From an uncultured Acidimicrobiales bacterium (GTDB lineage Bacteria > Actinomycetota > Acidimicrobiia > Acidimicrobiales > SZUA-35): a stretch of 35,956 bases of DNA. The notes beneath the pieces were generated by a model that worked only from the letters and a program-made list of their open reading frames with translations, ran no database searches and had not been told where the DNA came from. Position 1 is the stretch's first letter, and each line of letters opens with the position of its first letter. The stretch lies in NCBI GenBank assembly GCA_937925335.1, contig CALEWY010000150.1, positions 1-35,956 of the forward strand, read 5' to 3'. Of the stretch, positions 16,385-24,482 are shown piece after piece. A program made the translations under genes and the position numbers.

Positions 16385-16385
16385 G
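16363..16385. promoter_or_regulatory. Probable MerR operator dyad
   Basis: CTTGACC-N9-GGACAAG (minus strand), an inverted repeat with one mismatch, lies between and over the -35 and spacer. This is the usual place for a MerR dimer. It overlaps the last codon and stop of the rhodanese gene. Confidence 0.55.
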
Positions 16386-16986
16386 CGTTTGTTTCAGGCC
16401 CGGAACGAAGAGCGCCGATCACGTTTGACACGTCGAAGTCAGTCGGCTTGTTGTAGGGAAGTCTCGACAAGACGTTCGCCATGCCGCAAGTGTTCGAGAG
16501 GGCCGAGAACGTGAGCCCGGCGCCGATACCCCCGGCGATCCATTTCGCCTGGGGAACGAAGACACTGGCAGCGATTCCAACGAGCGAGATCGATCCGGCG
16601 ACGAGTCGGACTTGGCGGTCCATGGCCCACACCTCGGCGCTGCTGCTGGCGTCGCTCGTGAGACCGTTCGCACGCCAGGCTTGCGTGCCGCCCTGCAACA
16701 CCGAGACGTGCGTGGCGCCATGCTTGGCGAGCAGGTCTTGCGCCTGCGAAGCGCGTGACCCCGTTGCGCAGACGAGGACCATCGGCCCATCGAGTTTTGC
16801 AAGGTCGGTTGCGTGGTCGGCCACCGATGCGAGAGGAACGTTGTGCGAGCCCGGGATGTAGCCGGCTCGATATTCCGCAGGTGTGCGGACGTCGATGAGC
16901 TTCGTCGACGGGTTGTCGGCGAGAAGTCGGCGACAACCGGCGGGATCGATGATTGACGCTGCTGTCTCGTTGATTGCGAGTGACAT
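16381..16986 (-). CDS. Rhodanese with C-terminal membrane anchor (YgaP-like)
   Basis: 201 residues. The rhodanese domain covers about residues 10-112 with LIDVRTPAEYRAGYIPGS and the active-site loop CATGSR (Cys73). After a short linker, two hydrophobic helices (about 130-165) with SNTCGMANVL form a DUF2892-like membrane unit, the same order as in YgaP. It would move sulfane sulfur from thiosulfate or persulfides to acceptors at the membrane's inner face. ATG 16986 gives the full domain. I see no TANNNT-N6 promoter before it. It may be cotranscribed with the MerR gene, although that gene has its own promoter. Confidence 0.92.
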   Translation of the reverse strand: MSLAINETAASIIDPAGCRRLLADNPSTKLIDVRTPAEYRAGYIPGSHNVPLASVADHATDLAKLDGPMVLVCATGSRASQAQDLLAKHGATHVSVLQGGTQAWRANGLTSDASSSAEVWAMDRQVRLVAGSISLVGIAASVFVPQAKWIAGGIGAGLTFSALSNTCGMANVLSRLPYNKPTDFDVSNVIGALRSGPETNA

Positions 16987-17060
16987 TCAAACAGTCTCTC
17001 ATCGAGTGCTCCGTCTCGCTCAGGTTCGGGTGCCGCGTACGCCTCGAGTGCCAGCAGGTC

Positions 17061-17066
17061 TACCGT
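17061..17066 (+). promoter_or_regulatory. -10 element for leaderless ORF 17072
   Basis: TACCGT lies 5 nt before ATG 17072. Confidence 0.4.
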
Positions 17067-17071
17067 TGAGC

Positions 17072-17242
17072 ATGACTGGTGTAGAGCTCTTGATCGTTCT
17101 GATCGCCATCGTGGGCCCGGCGGTTGGCTACTTGATCGGCCGAACGAAAGGCCGGCCCGCCTTTGGCGCCGGACTCGGCCTGATCCTCAACGTCGTTGGC
17201 TGGGCGATCGTCGCAGTCGTTCCTGCGCGTCGGTCGATCTAG
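17072..17242 (+). CDS. Small two-helix membrane protein
   Basis: 56 residues. Two hydrophobic segments (about 4-22 and 32-50) flank a basic loop GRTKGRP, with a basic tail PARRSI. This resembles the many short actinobacterial membrane proteins with a positively charged loop and a glycine-rich second helix, none of known role. The longer open frame beginning at 16883 runs antisense through the rhodanese gene and is not used. A -10 element 5 nt before the ATG supports this start. It converges with the gene ending at 17246, with 3 bases between. I do not recognise a family. Confidence 0.6.
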   Translation: MTGVELLIVLIAIVGPAVGYLIGRTKGRPAFGAGLGLILNVVGWAIVAVVPARRSI

Positions 17243-17245
17243 CGG

Positions 17246-18607
17246 TTAGTCGAATGCGGGCACGGTCAGTTCGTAGACCTCGGCGTCGATCCCGCAGCTG
17301 CCGCCGTCGGAGTTGAAGTAGACCCGAGTGAAGCTGCGATTGACCACCGCGTGCGTTTCGGTCCAGTAGTTGTCGCCGCAGTTGTAGGTGTGGGCCAGGT
17401 TGAGCACTCGGCCACCTGGCGCCATCTCAACCGCCATGACCTTCTCGCAGGTCCAGGCGCCGGGATCCTTGCAGTTGTAGGTCGAGACGATGACCCAGCC
17501 AGGGCGATCGAAGCCCTTGCCCGAAACATGGACCGATGTGTTCGAGCCGCCGTAGATCGAGAAGATCCGCGTGACTTCGAGCGTGTCGAGATCGATCGAG
17601 GTCAACCAGCCAGCGTTGGGTCCGGTGGAGAAATCAATCGCAACGTAAGCGTCGCCGCCTTCGGCATCGAGAGCGATGTCGCTGTGATCACCCTTGTCGT
17701 TCAAACGCCGCCCGTTTCCAAGGCCGACAGCGTCGTACACGAACGTGCCGTTCCAGTGGCCTGCGACGACGTACTCGCCGGTCGCTGAGGCTGAAACCCA
17801 GTCGAGCGGTCCGGCATCGGTTCGGAGTGGGAGCGTGCCGATGATCGATCCGGTGGCGAGGTCGAACGATGCAATGCCGAGTGGGTCTTCGTTGCCGTCG
17901 AAGATGATCCAGGCGTAGCGATCACCATCGGCGCTCGGCGATCCCTCGGCACGATCGGCCATGTAGCGAGCGGACGGCCATGTGGCCTGGAGTCCAACGG
18001 TGAGGTCGGCGATCACGTTGGAAGATGCGGCGGAGATGTCGTATTCGTGCAGCCGAAGACTGCCGCTCGACGAGTTCGGGCCGTCGATGTAGCGAACGAT
18101 GGACGGATCCGTCGGGTGCCACTGCGGCTCGGCGTCGGGGTGGATGGGCAGCGCAACCACGAGGGCGCCCGACGCACGGTCATAGACCCGATACTCCGCA
18201 TCGCCGTGGTAGGTCATGAAGAAGGAGCTGTCGGCGTTCTCGGCTTGGCGGCGGCTGTAGGTGTTGCGGTTGAAGCGTGTGCCATCCGCCGACGACACAC
18301 GGCGCACGGGTGTGCCATAGACCGGATCAACGGTTGGTGTGAAGAGAGGCGGCTTCGTCCACGACGGCGATGGTGGGGTGGCGTCGGTGCCCCACGTCAG
18401 ATCGATCACCGGGGGCTGCTCAGTCGTTGAAGGCGAGGCAGTTGGTGTTGCGGTCGTTGGAGCTGTTGCCGGGGTCGTCGCTGGACTCGTAGCCGGTGCG
18501 GCGGTCACGCGGGGGTAGGTGTGTTGACGATTGGCAGGTTCGGCGCCCGCCAAGATGCCGGCCGCGAACCCCACCAGAGCGGCGAGGGCGGCGATGATCA
18601 GCTTCAT
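17246..18607 (-). CDS. Secreted propeller-like protein of unknown function
   Basis: 453 residues. An N-terminal signal peptide or anchor (MKLIIAALAALVGFAAGILAG) is followed by a Thr/Pro/Ala-rich spacer (about 30-65) of the cell-wall-linker type. The rest is beta-rich with repeated blade-like strands (YRVYDRASG, SFDLATGSI, SIDLDTLEV) and Ser/Asp turns, as in WD40/TolB-like propellers. Six cysteines near the C-terminus may form disulfides outside the cell. Its ATG overlaps the stop of the preceding membrane protein (ATGA), which itself follows an ECF sigma gene, so it belongs to that operon. No enzymatic motif is seen. Confidence 0.78.
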   Translation of the reverse strand: MKLIIAALAALVGFAAGILAGAEPANRQHTYPRVTAAPATSPATTPATAPTTATPTASPSTTEQPPVIDLTWGTDATPPSPSWTKPPLFTPTVDPVYGTPVRRVSSADGTRFNRNTYSRRQAENADSSFFMTYHGDAEYRVYDRASGALVVALPIHPDAEPQWHPTDPSIVRYIDGPNSSSGSLRLHEYDISAASSNVIADLTVGLQATWPSARYMADRAEGSPSADGDRYAWIIFDGNEDPLGIASFDLATGSIIGTLPLRTDAGPLDWVSASATGEYVVAGHWNGTFVYDAVGLGNGRRLNDKGDHSDIALDAEGGDAYVAIDFSTGPNAGWLTSIDLDTLEVTRIFSIYGGSNTSVHVSGKGFDRPGWVIVSTYNCKDPGAWTCEKVMAVEMAPGGRVLNLAHTYNCGDNYWTETHAVVNRSFTRVYFNSDGGSCGIDAEVYELTVPAFD

Positions 18608-20115
18608 GAGTCGAGTCGAATCTGGTAGGTGTCGACCGCTCCGCCACCCCAGTCACTGGAGAACAGCACTCGGGTTCCGGATGGGCTGATCGAAAGGAAC
18701 GACGCAGCGAAGTAGTCCGAGCCGCTGGTCCTGGTGTGAGCCAAGCGGTGCACGACGGGGGAGTCGCCTCGAAGATCGGCGATGACGATTTCACCTTCGA
18801 TGGCGCCTTGCACCCCGTCGCTTGGTGTTGGTGATGCGGCGGCGACGATCCCTGGCGTCTGCCACGAAACGCCGCTCACCCTGGTTCCCGATGGAGGGAA
18901 CGGGTAGCCCGTGTCCGGGCCGACGATGACGGAAACGTCGCCATCGAGCGTTGCGGTGACGATCGACCCAACACCCTCGGTTTCAAAGCCTGAGGCGACG
19001 ATCAGGGTTGATCCGTCCGGCCCGGCGCTCAGCGACGCCCCGGAGGCCTCCCAAGCAAACGAGGTCCCTGAGCCCTCGAGCGATGCGGGCAGGATGGTGA
19101 AACCGTCGGGGTCTTCGATCACGACTGCGTCACCCGACGGTGCGGCGTGGCCTTGCTCATCGTCGGCAAGCGGTCGGCTCGCCATCGAGCCGGTCGCTGG
19201 TTCGAACGTGACGACCGATCGGGCCCCGTCATCAGAATCGTCCTCGTCAGGTCCCTCGTCAGTGAGGCAGGTGGCCACGATCAACGATCCGTCCCAGGCT
19301 GGCCCGGACGAGCCGGTTGGCACGGTGATCGCGCTGCACTGGGGAAAGACCGCCACATCGCGGATCTCGCCGCTCGTGGCCGACACGGCCCGGAGTGCGG
19401 CGCCGTCGGCGTACATGATCGTGTCGGGGTCGGTCGGGTCCCAGAAGACCTGCTCGATGTCGTTCGCCGTGATGTCGAGTTGGGCGACCTGGTCGAACGT
19501 GTCAGCGTCGTAGACGACATAACCGGAACTGCGGTCGCCGCCGGTGGCGTAGAGCAGCACGAGGGATTCGTCGCTGTTCCATGCCGACGATGGTGACTGG
19601 ATCGGCACGATCCGCTCGTCCCCCGTCGCAGCGGTCATACGGGTGATGGTTGATCCAAAAGCTGGATCGATGACGGACTCGCCAGGGGCGGGGCGATCGA
19701 GCGGCCCGAGGTTTCGGTCATCGAGGTCGGTCGGGAAGCCCGAGATGACGAGTGGTGAATCGGTCTCGGATCGGCCGGTCGTGTCAGTCGTCGTGTCGGT
19801 CGTCGTGTCGGTTGTTGAGTCCGGGTCGAGAGCGCTGTCGGAGATGGTCGTTTCGATGGGCTCATCGGTGGAGATGTTGGCGGTGTCGACGTTGGTGCCT
19901 TCATCACGCAGGTTGGTCCACGCGAACGCCCCTCCGGCGACGAGTATGGCCGCCGCCAACATTCCCAACGCCGGAGAGGTCGATCGGTTGGGGACGAACG
20001 GCGGAACATCGCCCCCAAAGCTGGTGCGAACGTCGTCCGCTGCGCCCGAGAGGGCATCGTCCAGAGGGCCATTGAGAGGACCGTCGAATCGTTCGTCGAA
20101 GGAGTCGCCGGTCAT
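18604..20115 (-). CDS. Single-pass membrane protein with extracytoplasmic propeller, possible anti-sigma factor
   Basis: 503 residues. About 48 cytoplasmic residues precede one membrane helix (roughly 48-66, LGMLAAAILVAGGAFAW), a Thr/Asp/Ser-rich linker with perfect TTDT repeats (about 100-116), and then some 380 residues of TolB/WD-like blades (YVVYDADTFDQVAQLDI, WDPTDPDTIMYADG, VSGVSW). Its ATG overlaps the stop of an ECF sigma factor gene. That position and topology are those of an anti-sigma factor that holds the sigma at the membrane and senses outside. I do not see a clear zinc-finger (HxxxCxxC) motif in the cytoplasmic part, so the anti-sigma role is inference. Confidence 0.72.
   Translation of the reverse strand: MTGDSFDERFDGPLNGPLDDALSGAADDVRTSFGGDVPPFVPNRSTSPALGMLAAAILVAGGAFAWTNLRDEGTNVDTANISTDEPIETTISDSALDPDSTTDTTTDTTTDTTGRSETDSPLVISGFPTDLDDRNLGPLDRPAPGESVIDPAFGSTITRMTAATGDERIVPIQSPSSAWNSDESLVLLYATGGDRSSGYVVYDADTFDQVAQLDITANDIEQVFWDPTDPDTIMYADGAALRAVSATSGEIRDVAVFPQCSAITVPTGSSGPAWDGSLIVATCLTDEGPDEDDSDDGARSVVTFEPATGSMASRPLADDEQGHAAPSGDAVVIEDPDGFTILPASLEGSGTSFAWEASGASLSAGPDGSTLIVASGFETEGVGSIVTATLDGDVSVIVGPDTGYPFPPSGTRVSGVSWQTPGIVAAASPTPSDGVQGAIEGEIVIADLRGDSPVVHRLAHTRTSGSDYFAASFLSISPSGTRVLFSSDWGGGAVDTYQIRLDS
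19778..19813 (-). repeat. Three tandem 12-bp units in the linker of the propeller protein
   Basis: Plus-strand units gtcgtgtcagtc, gtcgtgtcggtc and gtcgtgtcggtt follow each other, encoding Thr-Asp-Thr-Thr-type repeats on the minus strand. Such repeats change in number by slippage and would set linker length. Confidence 0.75.
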
Positions 20116-20696
20116 TCGGTGTCTCCCTCTTCAGCGCGGCGTTCATCGAACCCAACAAGAGTCTTCGAGAGCGCAGCTCGGCCACGCTTCAGGTGTGTCT
20201 TCACCGTCTCGGTGCCGCAGTCGAGGATCTCTGCGATCTCGGCAATCGAGCGGTCTTCCCAATAGAGCAGGGCAATCGACTGCGCTTGGCGGGGTGGGAG
20301 CGTGCGAACCGCAGCCCACACCTCGAGGCTTCGTTCGGTCGGCTGGGCCGTGTCGACCCGCCGGTTGCTGATTCGAGTGAGCGCTTTGGTTTCAGAACGA
20401 AGTCGACGAAAGCGCGATCGTGAGCGATTGACGATGACTCGGCGAACCCATGCTCCAGGGTCGTCATAGTGGGCGATTCGATCCCAGCTGCGATGAGCCT
20501 CGGTCAGGGCGTCCTGGCACAGGTCCTCAGCCGTGCTCTTCGAACCCGTGAGCACGAACGCCAAGCCGAGTAGCTGGCGATAGTCACGTCGGTAATAGTC
20601 GTCGAACGGTTCGACGAGCGGTGGCAGTTCATGCGCCGCGCTGTTGGCTGCATCATCAGTCACTGGACTGATCCTCACAGCGAGTTGGGTGGACAT
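20112..20696 (-). CDS. ECF RNA polymerase sigma factor (SigE/SigM type)
   Basis: About 194 residues. Region 2 is FDDYYRRDYRQLLGLAFVLTG ... AEDLCQDAL ... DDPGAWVRRVIVNRSRSRFRR. Region 4 runs from LPPRQAQSIALLYWEDRSIAEIAEILDCG through TVKTHLKRGRAAL, the helix-turn-helix for the -35 element. It directs RNA polymerase to envelope or stress promoters. The start is unsettled: ATG 20696 (or GTG 20699) follows TTACGT by 5 nt, while GTG 20663 has GAGGA 8 nt upstream; all keep both regions intact. The stop overlaps the ATG of the membrane propeller gene, so sigma, putative anti-sigma and a secreted protein form one unit. Confidence 0.92.
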   Translation of the reverse strand: MSTQLAVRISPVTDDAANSAAHELPPLVEPFDDYYRRDYRQLLGLAFVLTGSKSTAEDLCQDALTEAHRSWDRIAHYDDPGAWVRRVIVNRSRSRFRRLRSETKALTRISNRRVDTAQPTERSLEVWAAVRTLPPRQAQSIALLYWEDRSIAEIAEILDCGTETVKTHLKRGRAALSKTLVGFDERRAEEGDTE

Positions 20697-20763
20697 CACC
20701 TACGTAACACGCATCAACCCTCGCATTGGGGGGACACGGCAACGGAATTTCTTTCGAGAGGCT

Positions 20764-20781
20764 CTGAGCCGTCGCGCTCAG
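20764..20781 (-). terminator. Hairpin at the end of engB
   Basis: CTGAGC and GCTCAG pair perfectly around a 6-nt loop, overlapping the engB stop. No clear U-tract follows on the minus strand, so it is at best a weak terminator or mRNA 3' end. Confidence 0.3.
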
Positions 20782-21356
20782 GCGACCCAGTGCACGATGA
20801 GGCTTCGGAGGCGATCGATGCCGGTTCCTTTGACCGAGCTCACCCAGATCACGTCGCCCTCTTCGAGATCACACTTCTCGGCAACCTGGCGTTTGCGCTT
20901 GTTGCGTGCGGATGACTTCACCTTGTCGTGTTTGGTCGCAACCACGGTGTGGGGGAGTTCATGCGCCCGGAGCCAGTCGAGCATCTGAATGTCGAGATTT
21001 GTCGGCCCGACGGCACCGTCGACGAGCACCATCACCATGACGAGGTTCTCTCGGCCCAGCAGGTAGCCGTCGATCATGCGTTGCCAATCTCGGCGCATCG
21101 ACTCGGGGACCTTCGCAAACCCATATCCGGGCAAATCCACGAACGTGATGTCCTCACCGATCGAGAAGAGATTGAGCAGGCGGGTGCGCCCCGGCGTGTT
21201 CGAGACGTGTGCGAGCCGCTTTCGGTTGCCGATCGCGTTGATCAGCGCCGACTTTCCGACGTTCGATCGGCCGACGACAGTCACCTCTGCCTTCGTCGCC
21301 GGGAGCTGGCGAAGATCATCGGCCGACTGGATGAAGTCGAGTGGAAGAGGTGGCAT
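20778..21356 (-). CDS. engB: Ribosome biogenesis GTPase YsxC/EngB
   Basis: 192 residues, standard length. G1 GRSNVGKS (29-36), G2 region NTPGRTR, G3 DLPGYG, G4 TKHDK and a G5-like VSSVKGTG are all in order. EngB assists late assembly of the large ribosomal subunit in a GTP-dependent way. It is divergent from the gene at 21386, with 29 bp between the starts. A minus-strand TAGACA lies 7 nt before ATG 21356, close to the leaderless pattern seen elsewhere. Confidence 0.96.
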   Translation of the reverse strand: MPPLPLDFIQSADDLRQLPATKAEVTVVGRSNVGKSALINAIGNRKRLAHVSNTPGRTRLLNLFSIGEDITFVDLPGYGFAKVPESMRRDWQRMIDGYLLGRENLVMVMVLVDGAVGPTNLDIQMLDWLRAHELPHTVVATKHDKVKSSARNKRKRQVAEKCDLEEGDVIWVSSVKGTGIDRLRSLIVHWVA

Positions 21357-21385
21357 GCGACCCTGTCTACAGTCACACTGTCGCG

Positions 21386-22192
21386 ATGTCGACGCGCCGA
21401 ACGATCACCGTCCTGGGTCTGGGAACCGTTGGATCCCAACTCGCAGCCGATTTGGCAGCTGCTGGGGCCGACGTTGTGGCATTCGATCCGGGGCTTTCTG
21501 ATGCCCCCGAAGGGGTCCGGTTGGTGGCAGACGTCGCCGATGCTGTCGACGGCACCGATCTCGTGATCTCGGCAACTGCACCAGCTGAGGCTCCCGCCGC
21601 CCTCGCCCAGGTCTTGCCCCATCTCGCGCCAGGCAGCGTTTACGCCGACGTGTCCACCGGTTCGCCCAAGCTCAAACGAGGGCTGGCGATCACCGCTGAA
21701 AACAACGACCTCGCCTTTGTCGGGGTCGCGATCTTGTCGCTTCGCTCTGGAATCAGCCTCGGCGCACCGATGTTGGCCTCTGGCGCCGGCGTGGAAACGT
21801 TCGTCTCGATCATGGCCGAGCACGGTTCGGAGGTCGAAGCGGTCGGTGATGATGCCGGGACCGCGGCGAGCCGCAAAGTGCTGCGATCGATCATGGTGCG
21901 AGGAATTGCTGCTCTTGCTGCCGAGTCGCTTGCGGCCAGCATCCAATCCGGCGACGCCGAGTGGCTGTGGGAAAACCTGTCCGCAGAACTGGCGGCGGCA
22001 GACGAAAACTGGCTGAGCCAGGTATTCGACGCATTCGGGCCCTACGCCGCCCAACGACGAGGCGAGGCTGAGGTCATCCCGCTGTACTTGGCCGACCTTT
22101 CCGTCGCTCCGGTCATGTCCGAGGCGCTCGTCGAGGTCACGCGGGCCATTTCGAGCGCCGGGTTGCCCCGCCGCCCAGAGGTCTCTGGGTAG
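21386..22192 (+). CDS. NAD(P)-binding 6-phosphogluconate/3-hydroxyisobutyrate dehydrogenase-like protein
   Basis: 268 residues. The N-terminal Rossmann fold has TITVLGLGTVGSQLA, with the acidic residue of the second strand in VVAFDPG, then DLVISATAP and YADVSTGSP (in place of the usual D-x-S-T/S substrate loop). The C-terminal helical part contains SRKVLRSIMVRG near the expected catalytic Lys of the superfamily and resembles DUF1932. Proteins of this type oxidise or reduce 3-hydroxy acids or related substrates, but the substrate here is unknown. ATG 21386 begins the Rossmann fold; GTG 21341 lies antisense within engB and is unlikely. Confidence 0.8.
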   Translation: MSTRRTITVLGLGTVGSQLAADLAAAGADVVAFDPGLSDAPEGVRLVADVADAVDGTDLVISATAPAEAPAALAQVLPHLAPGSVYADVSTGSPKLKRGLAITAENNDLAFVGVAILSLRSGISLGAPMLASGAGVETFVSIMAEHGSEVEAVGDDAGTAASRKVLRSIMVRGIAALAAESLAASIQSGDAEWLWENLSAELAAADENWLSQVFDAFGPYAAQRRGEAEVIPLYLADLSVAPVMSEALVEVTRAISSAGLPRRPEVSG

Positions 22193-22241
22193 AAGTTCCC
22201 AGCCCCATCAAGGCCGTTTCGTCCGCAGTCGATGAGCAGAC

Positions 22242-24482
22242 GTGCGGTTACATCGGCGAGAGGGCGAACGAACGAGGAGGCGAGGCAACGGCGAACGCCT
22301 GTGGCTCATCGCCGTCGTCGTTTCGTGCGTGTGTGCCGTGATCGTCGGCTCCAATTCGTGGCTGATCAGGGCCCGCCAGCTTCAGAACGCTGAAACGGCC
22401 GACTACAACGCAAGCCAGTTCGAGATCCTCGACATTCACCACGACTTGGCGATGACGTTCGTCGCCGAATATCAAACAGCCCTCCTCGTCGATTCACGAG
22501 CGCTCACACCAGCCGATCTCGAGGCTGCATCAAGCCTCCGTCGCTCGACAGCCGCCCGCTTCCGGCCCGACCTGCTTCGCCTCGCTGCGAGTGAGGACAG
22601 CTACATCTCCTCGGTGGCAACCGAGATGCTGATGATCATCGATGAGTACGAAGATCGAGCGATCGAATCAGTCGCCGATCAGTTCTTCATCGAGGCGAAG
22701 ACGGACGAACTCATCAACGCTGTTTACCAGCCGGTCGAAGCGGCCGGACCGAAGATCCGTCGCTTCCGCGACCTCGGCGTCAAAACGCTGAGCTTTGGTT
22801 CGATCGTTACCGAGATCGCCGTGCTCGGTGATGTGAAGTCTGAATACGTGTCGACAAGCCCGCTCATCGACCTGGTCGAAGGGCGCTATCGAAATGCCGT
22901 CTCCCGACTCGATGCTCCGCCGACGTTCGTCGATGAGAGCGAGTTCGTCGAGAGCGACCTGGATCCGGCAACACTCGAACTCTTCTCCGTCCTCGACCGG
23001 TCGAGCACGGTCGCCACGCTGAACATCGAATACCGCTGGTGGCGAGACCGTGCGATGGCCGGCGACCCGCCGCTGCGCTCAGACGATCTCGTCTCAAGCA
23101 TCGTGTCGTTCAACGCCCTTGAAGCAGCCTTCTTCGACGATGCGCTCGCAATCGAGCGCGGCAACCTCGAAGGTGGCGCCGAGGATGCGCTCGCATCGGC
23201 CCGCAAACACCTGATCATCGCTGCGTTTGCCCTGTTCCTCGGTGTGGTCAACCTGCTGGTGACACTCGTCGTGCGCCTCGGACGTGAAGACCGGCTTCGC
23301 ACCGAGATCGAATCTGACCCACTGACCGGCCTCGGCTCCCGGGCGCTCTTCCCCGTCGTCGAAGAGCTCCTGCAGGCGCAGGGAACCCACACGCGGGCGC
23401 TGCTCCACATCGACCTCGACCGCTTCAAGCCCGTGAACGACACCTTTGGCCATCAGGTCGGCGATGAGTTGCTGGTCCAGATCGGCGGGATTCTTCGCAC
23501 GGCGATTCGCAACGACAAGGACATTCCTCTGCGGGTGGGCGGCGACGAGTTCTTGTTGATCCTCGACGAGATCGAATCGGTGAACGAAGCGGAGCGCGTT
23601 GGCGAACGGTTGCGCACGGAGATCGGCCGCTCCTTCCGCATCTCAGGACACGAGATCAACGTCGGCGCCAGCATCGGCGTTGCGACATCGAGCGAACCGA
23701 CGAGCCTCGATTCGCTGCTCACCGAGGCCGATCTCGCTCTGTACGAAGCGAAGAACAACGGCCGAGGACGTTTGGTTGTCTTCGAGCGATCAGCCCAGCG
23801 CACGTTTGTTCGCGAGCTGCCAGACCGCCTGCAAAGCGGCGACTTTGATGTGGACCTGCGCAGCCACCTGAGCATGCACGCCGGGCACCAAGAGACGGGT
23901 GTCGACCTCGTCTTGTCATGGCGGGATGACGAACATGGACAGATCAGCACCGAGGATCTTCGCTCGATGATCGAGTGGAGCGGCCACAGCCGAGAATACG
24001 CACGATGTCAGCTCGCCGCTGTCGCTGCGCATCAAACCGAGATGCCATCGATCAGTGTCTGGCTCACGACGACGAGCGACCTGCTCCGATCGCCGAGGGC
24101 TGCTCAGAATTTCGTCGCTGACGCGCTCGCCGCCAACGTCGACCTACGCCGACTGGGTGTTGTGCTGAGCGATGTGAGTCTCACCGAGGGCTTTGATGTG
24201 GCGGCGGCGACGCTCGCCGTGCTGCGAACCAGGGGAGTCAAACTCGCTCTTGGTGGGTTCGGCATGGATCGTTCACCGTTGCGAGCGTTGGTCGAGCTGC
24301 CATTCGAACAAGTTCGGGTCGATTGTGACCTTCTCCGGTCAGCGGTTCACGACACGTCGCGTGAGGTTCTCGTGTCTGCCATCGTCGACATCTGCGACAA
24401 CCTCGGCATCCGGGCGGTTGCCACCCACGGCGTGACAGACGTGGTCGTGGAATCGGTCGACCTCAGAGCACCCATCGCATGA
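22242..24482 (+). CDS. Membrane diguanylate cyclase with degenerate EAL domain
   Basis: 746 residues. Helix 1 (about 20-38) and helix 2 (about 322-345) enclose a helical extracytoplasmic sensor of 280 residues. The GGDEF domain starts with DPLTGLGSR and has NDTFGHQVGDE and an intact GGDEF at 433-437, so c-di-GMP synthesis is expected. The inhibitory-site RxxD is replaced by NDKD (424-427), suggesting loss of product feedback. The C-terminal 240 residues follow the EAL fold but lack its catalytic motifs: VLSW stands where ExLxRW belongs, and GGFGMDRS replaces DDFGxGxS. This half probably binds or regulates rather than cleaves. GTG 22242 gives an Arg-rich N-terminus before helix 1. No ribosome site is clear. 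Confidence 0.88.
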   Translation: MRLHRREGERTRRRGNGERLWLIAVVVSCVCAVIVGSNSWLIRARQLQNAETADYNASQFEILDIHHDLAMTFVAEYQTALLVDSRALTPADLEAASSLRRSTAARFRPDLLRLAASEDSYISSVATEMLMIIDEYEDRAIESVADQFFIEAKTDELINAVYQPVEAAGPKIRRFRDLGVKTLSFGSIVTEIAVLGDVKSEYVSTSPLIDLVEGRYRNAVSRLDAPPTFVDESEFVESDLDPATLELFSVLDRSSTVATLNIEYRWWRDRAMAGDPPLRSDDLVSSIVSFNALEAAFFDDALAIERGNLEGGAEDALASARKHLIIAAFALFLGVVNLLVTLVVRLGREDRLRTEIESDPLTGLGSRALFPVVEELLQAQGTHTRALLHIDLDRFKPVNDTFGHQVGDELLVQIGGILRTAIRNDKDIPLRVGGDEFLLILDEIESVNEAERVGERLRTEIGRSFRISGHEINVGASIGVATSSEPTSLDSLLTEADLALYEAKNNGRGRLVVFERSAQRTFVRELPDRLQSGDFDVDLRSHLSMHAGHQETGVDLVLSWRDDEHGQISTEDLRSMIEWSGHSREYARCQLAAVAAHQTEMPSISVWLTTTSDLLRSPRAAQNFVADALAANVDLRRLGVVLSDVSLTEGFDVAAATLAVLRTRGVKLALGGFGMDRSPLRALVELPFEQVRVDCDLLRSAVHDTSREVLVSAIVDICDNLGIRAVATHGVTDVVVESVDLRAPIA

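Noticed and set aside
22259..22290. Purine-rich run (gagggcgaacgaacgaggaggcgaggc) as a ribosome site for a later start of the GGDEF gene
   Set aside because: No ATG or GTG follows at suitable distance before helix 1; these codons encode the basic N-terminus expected before a membrane helix.
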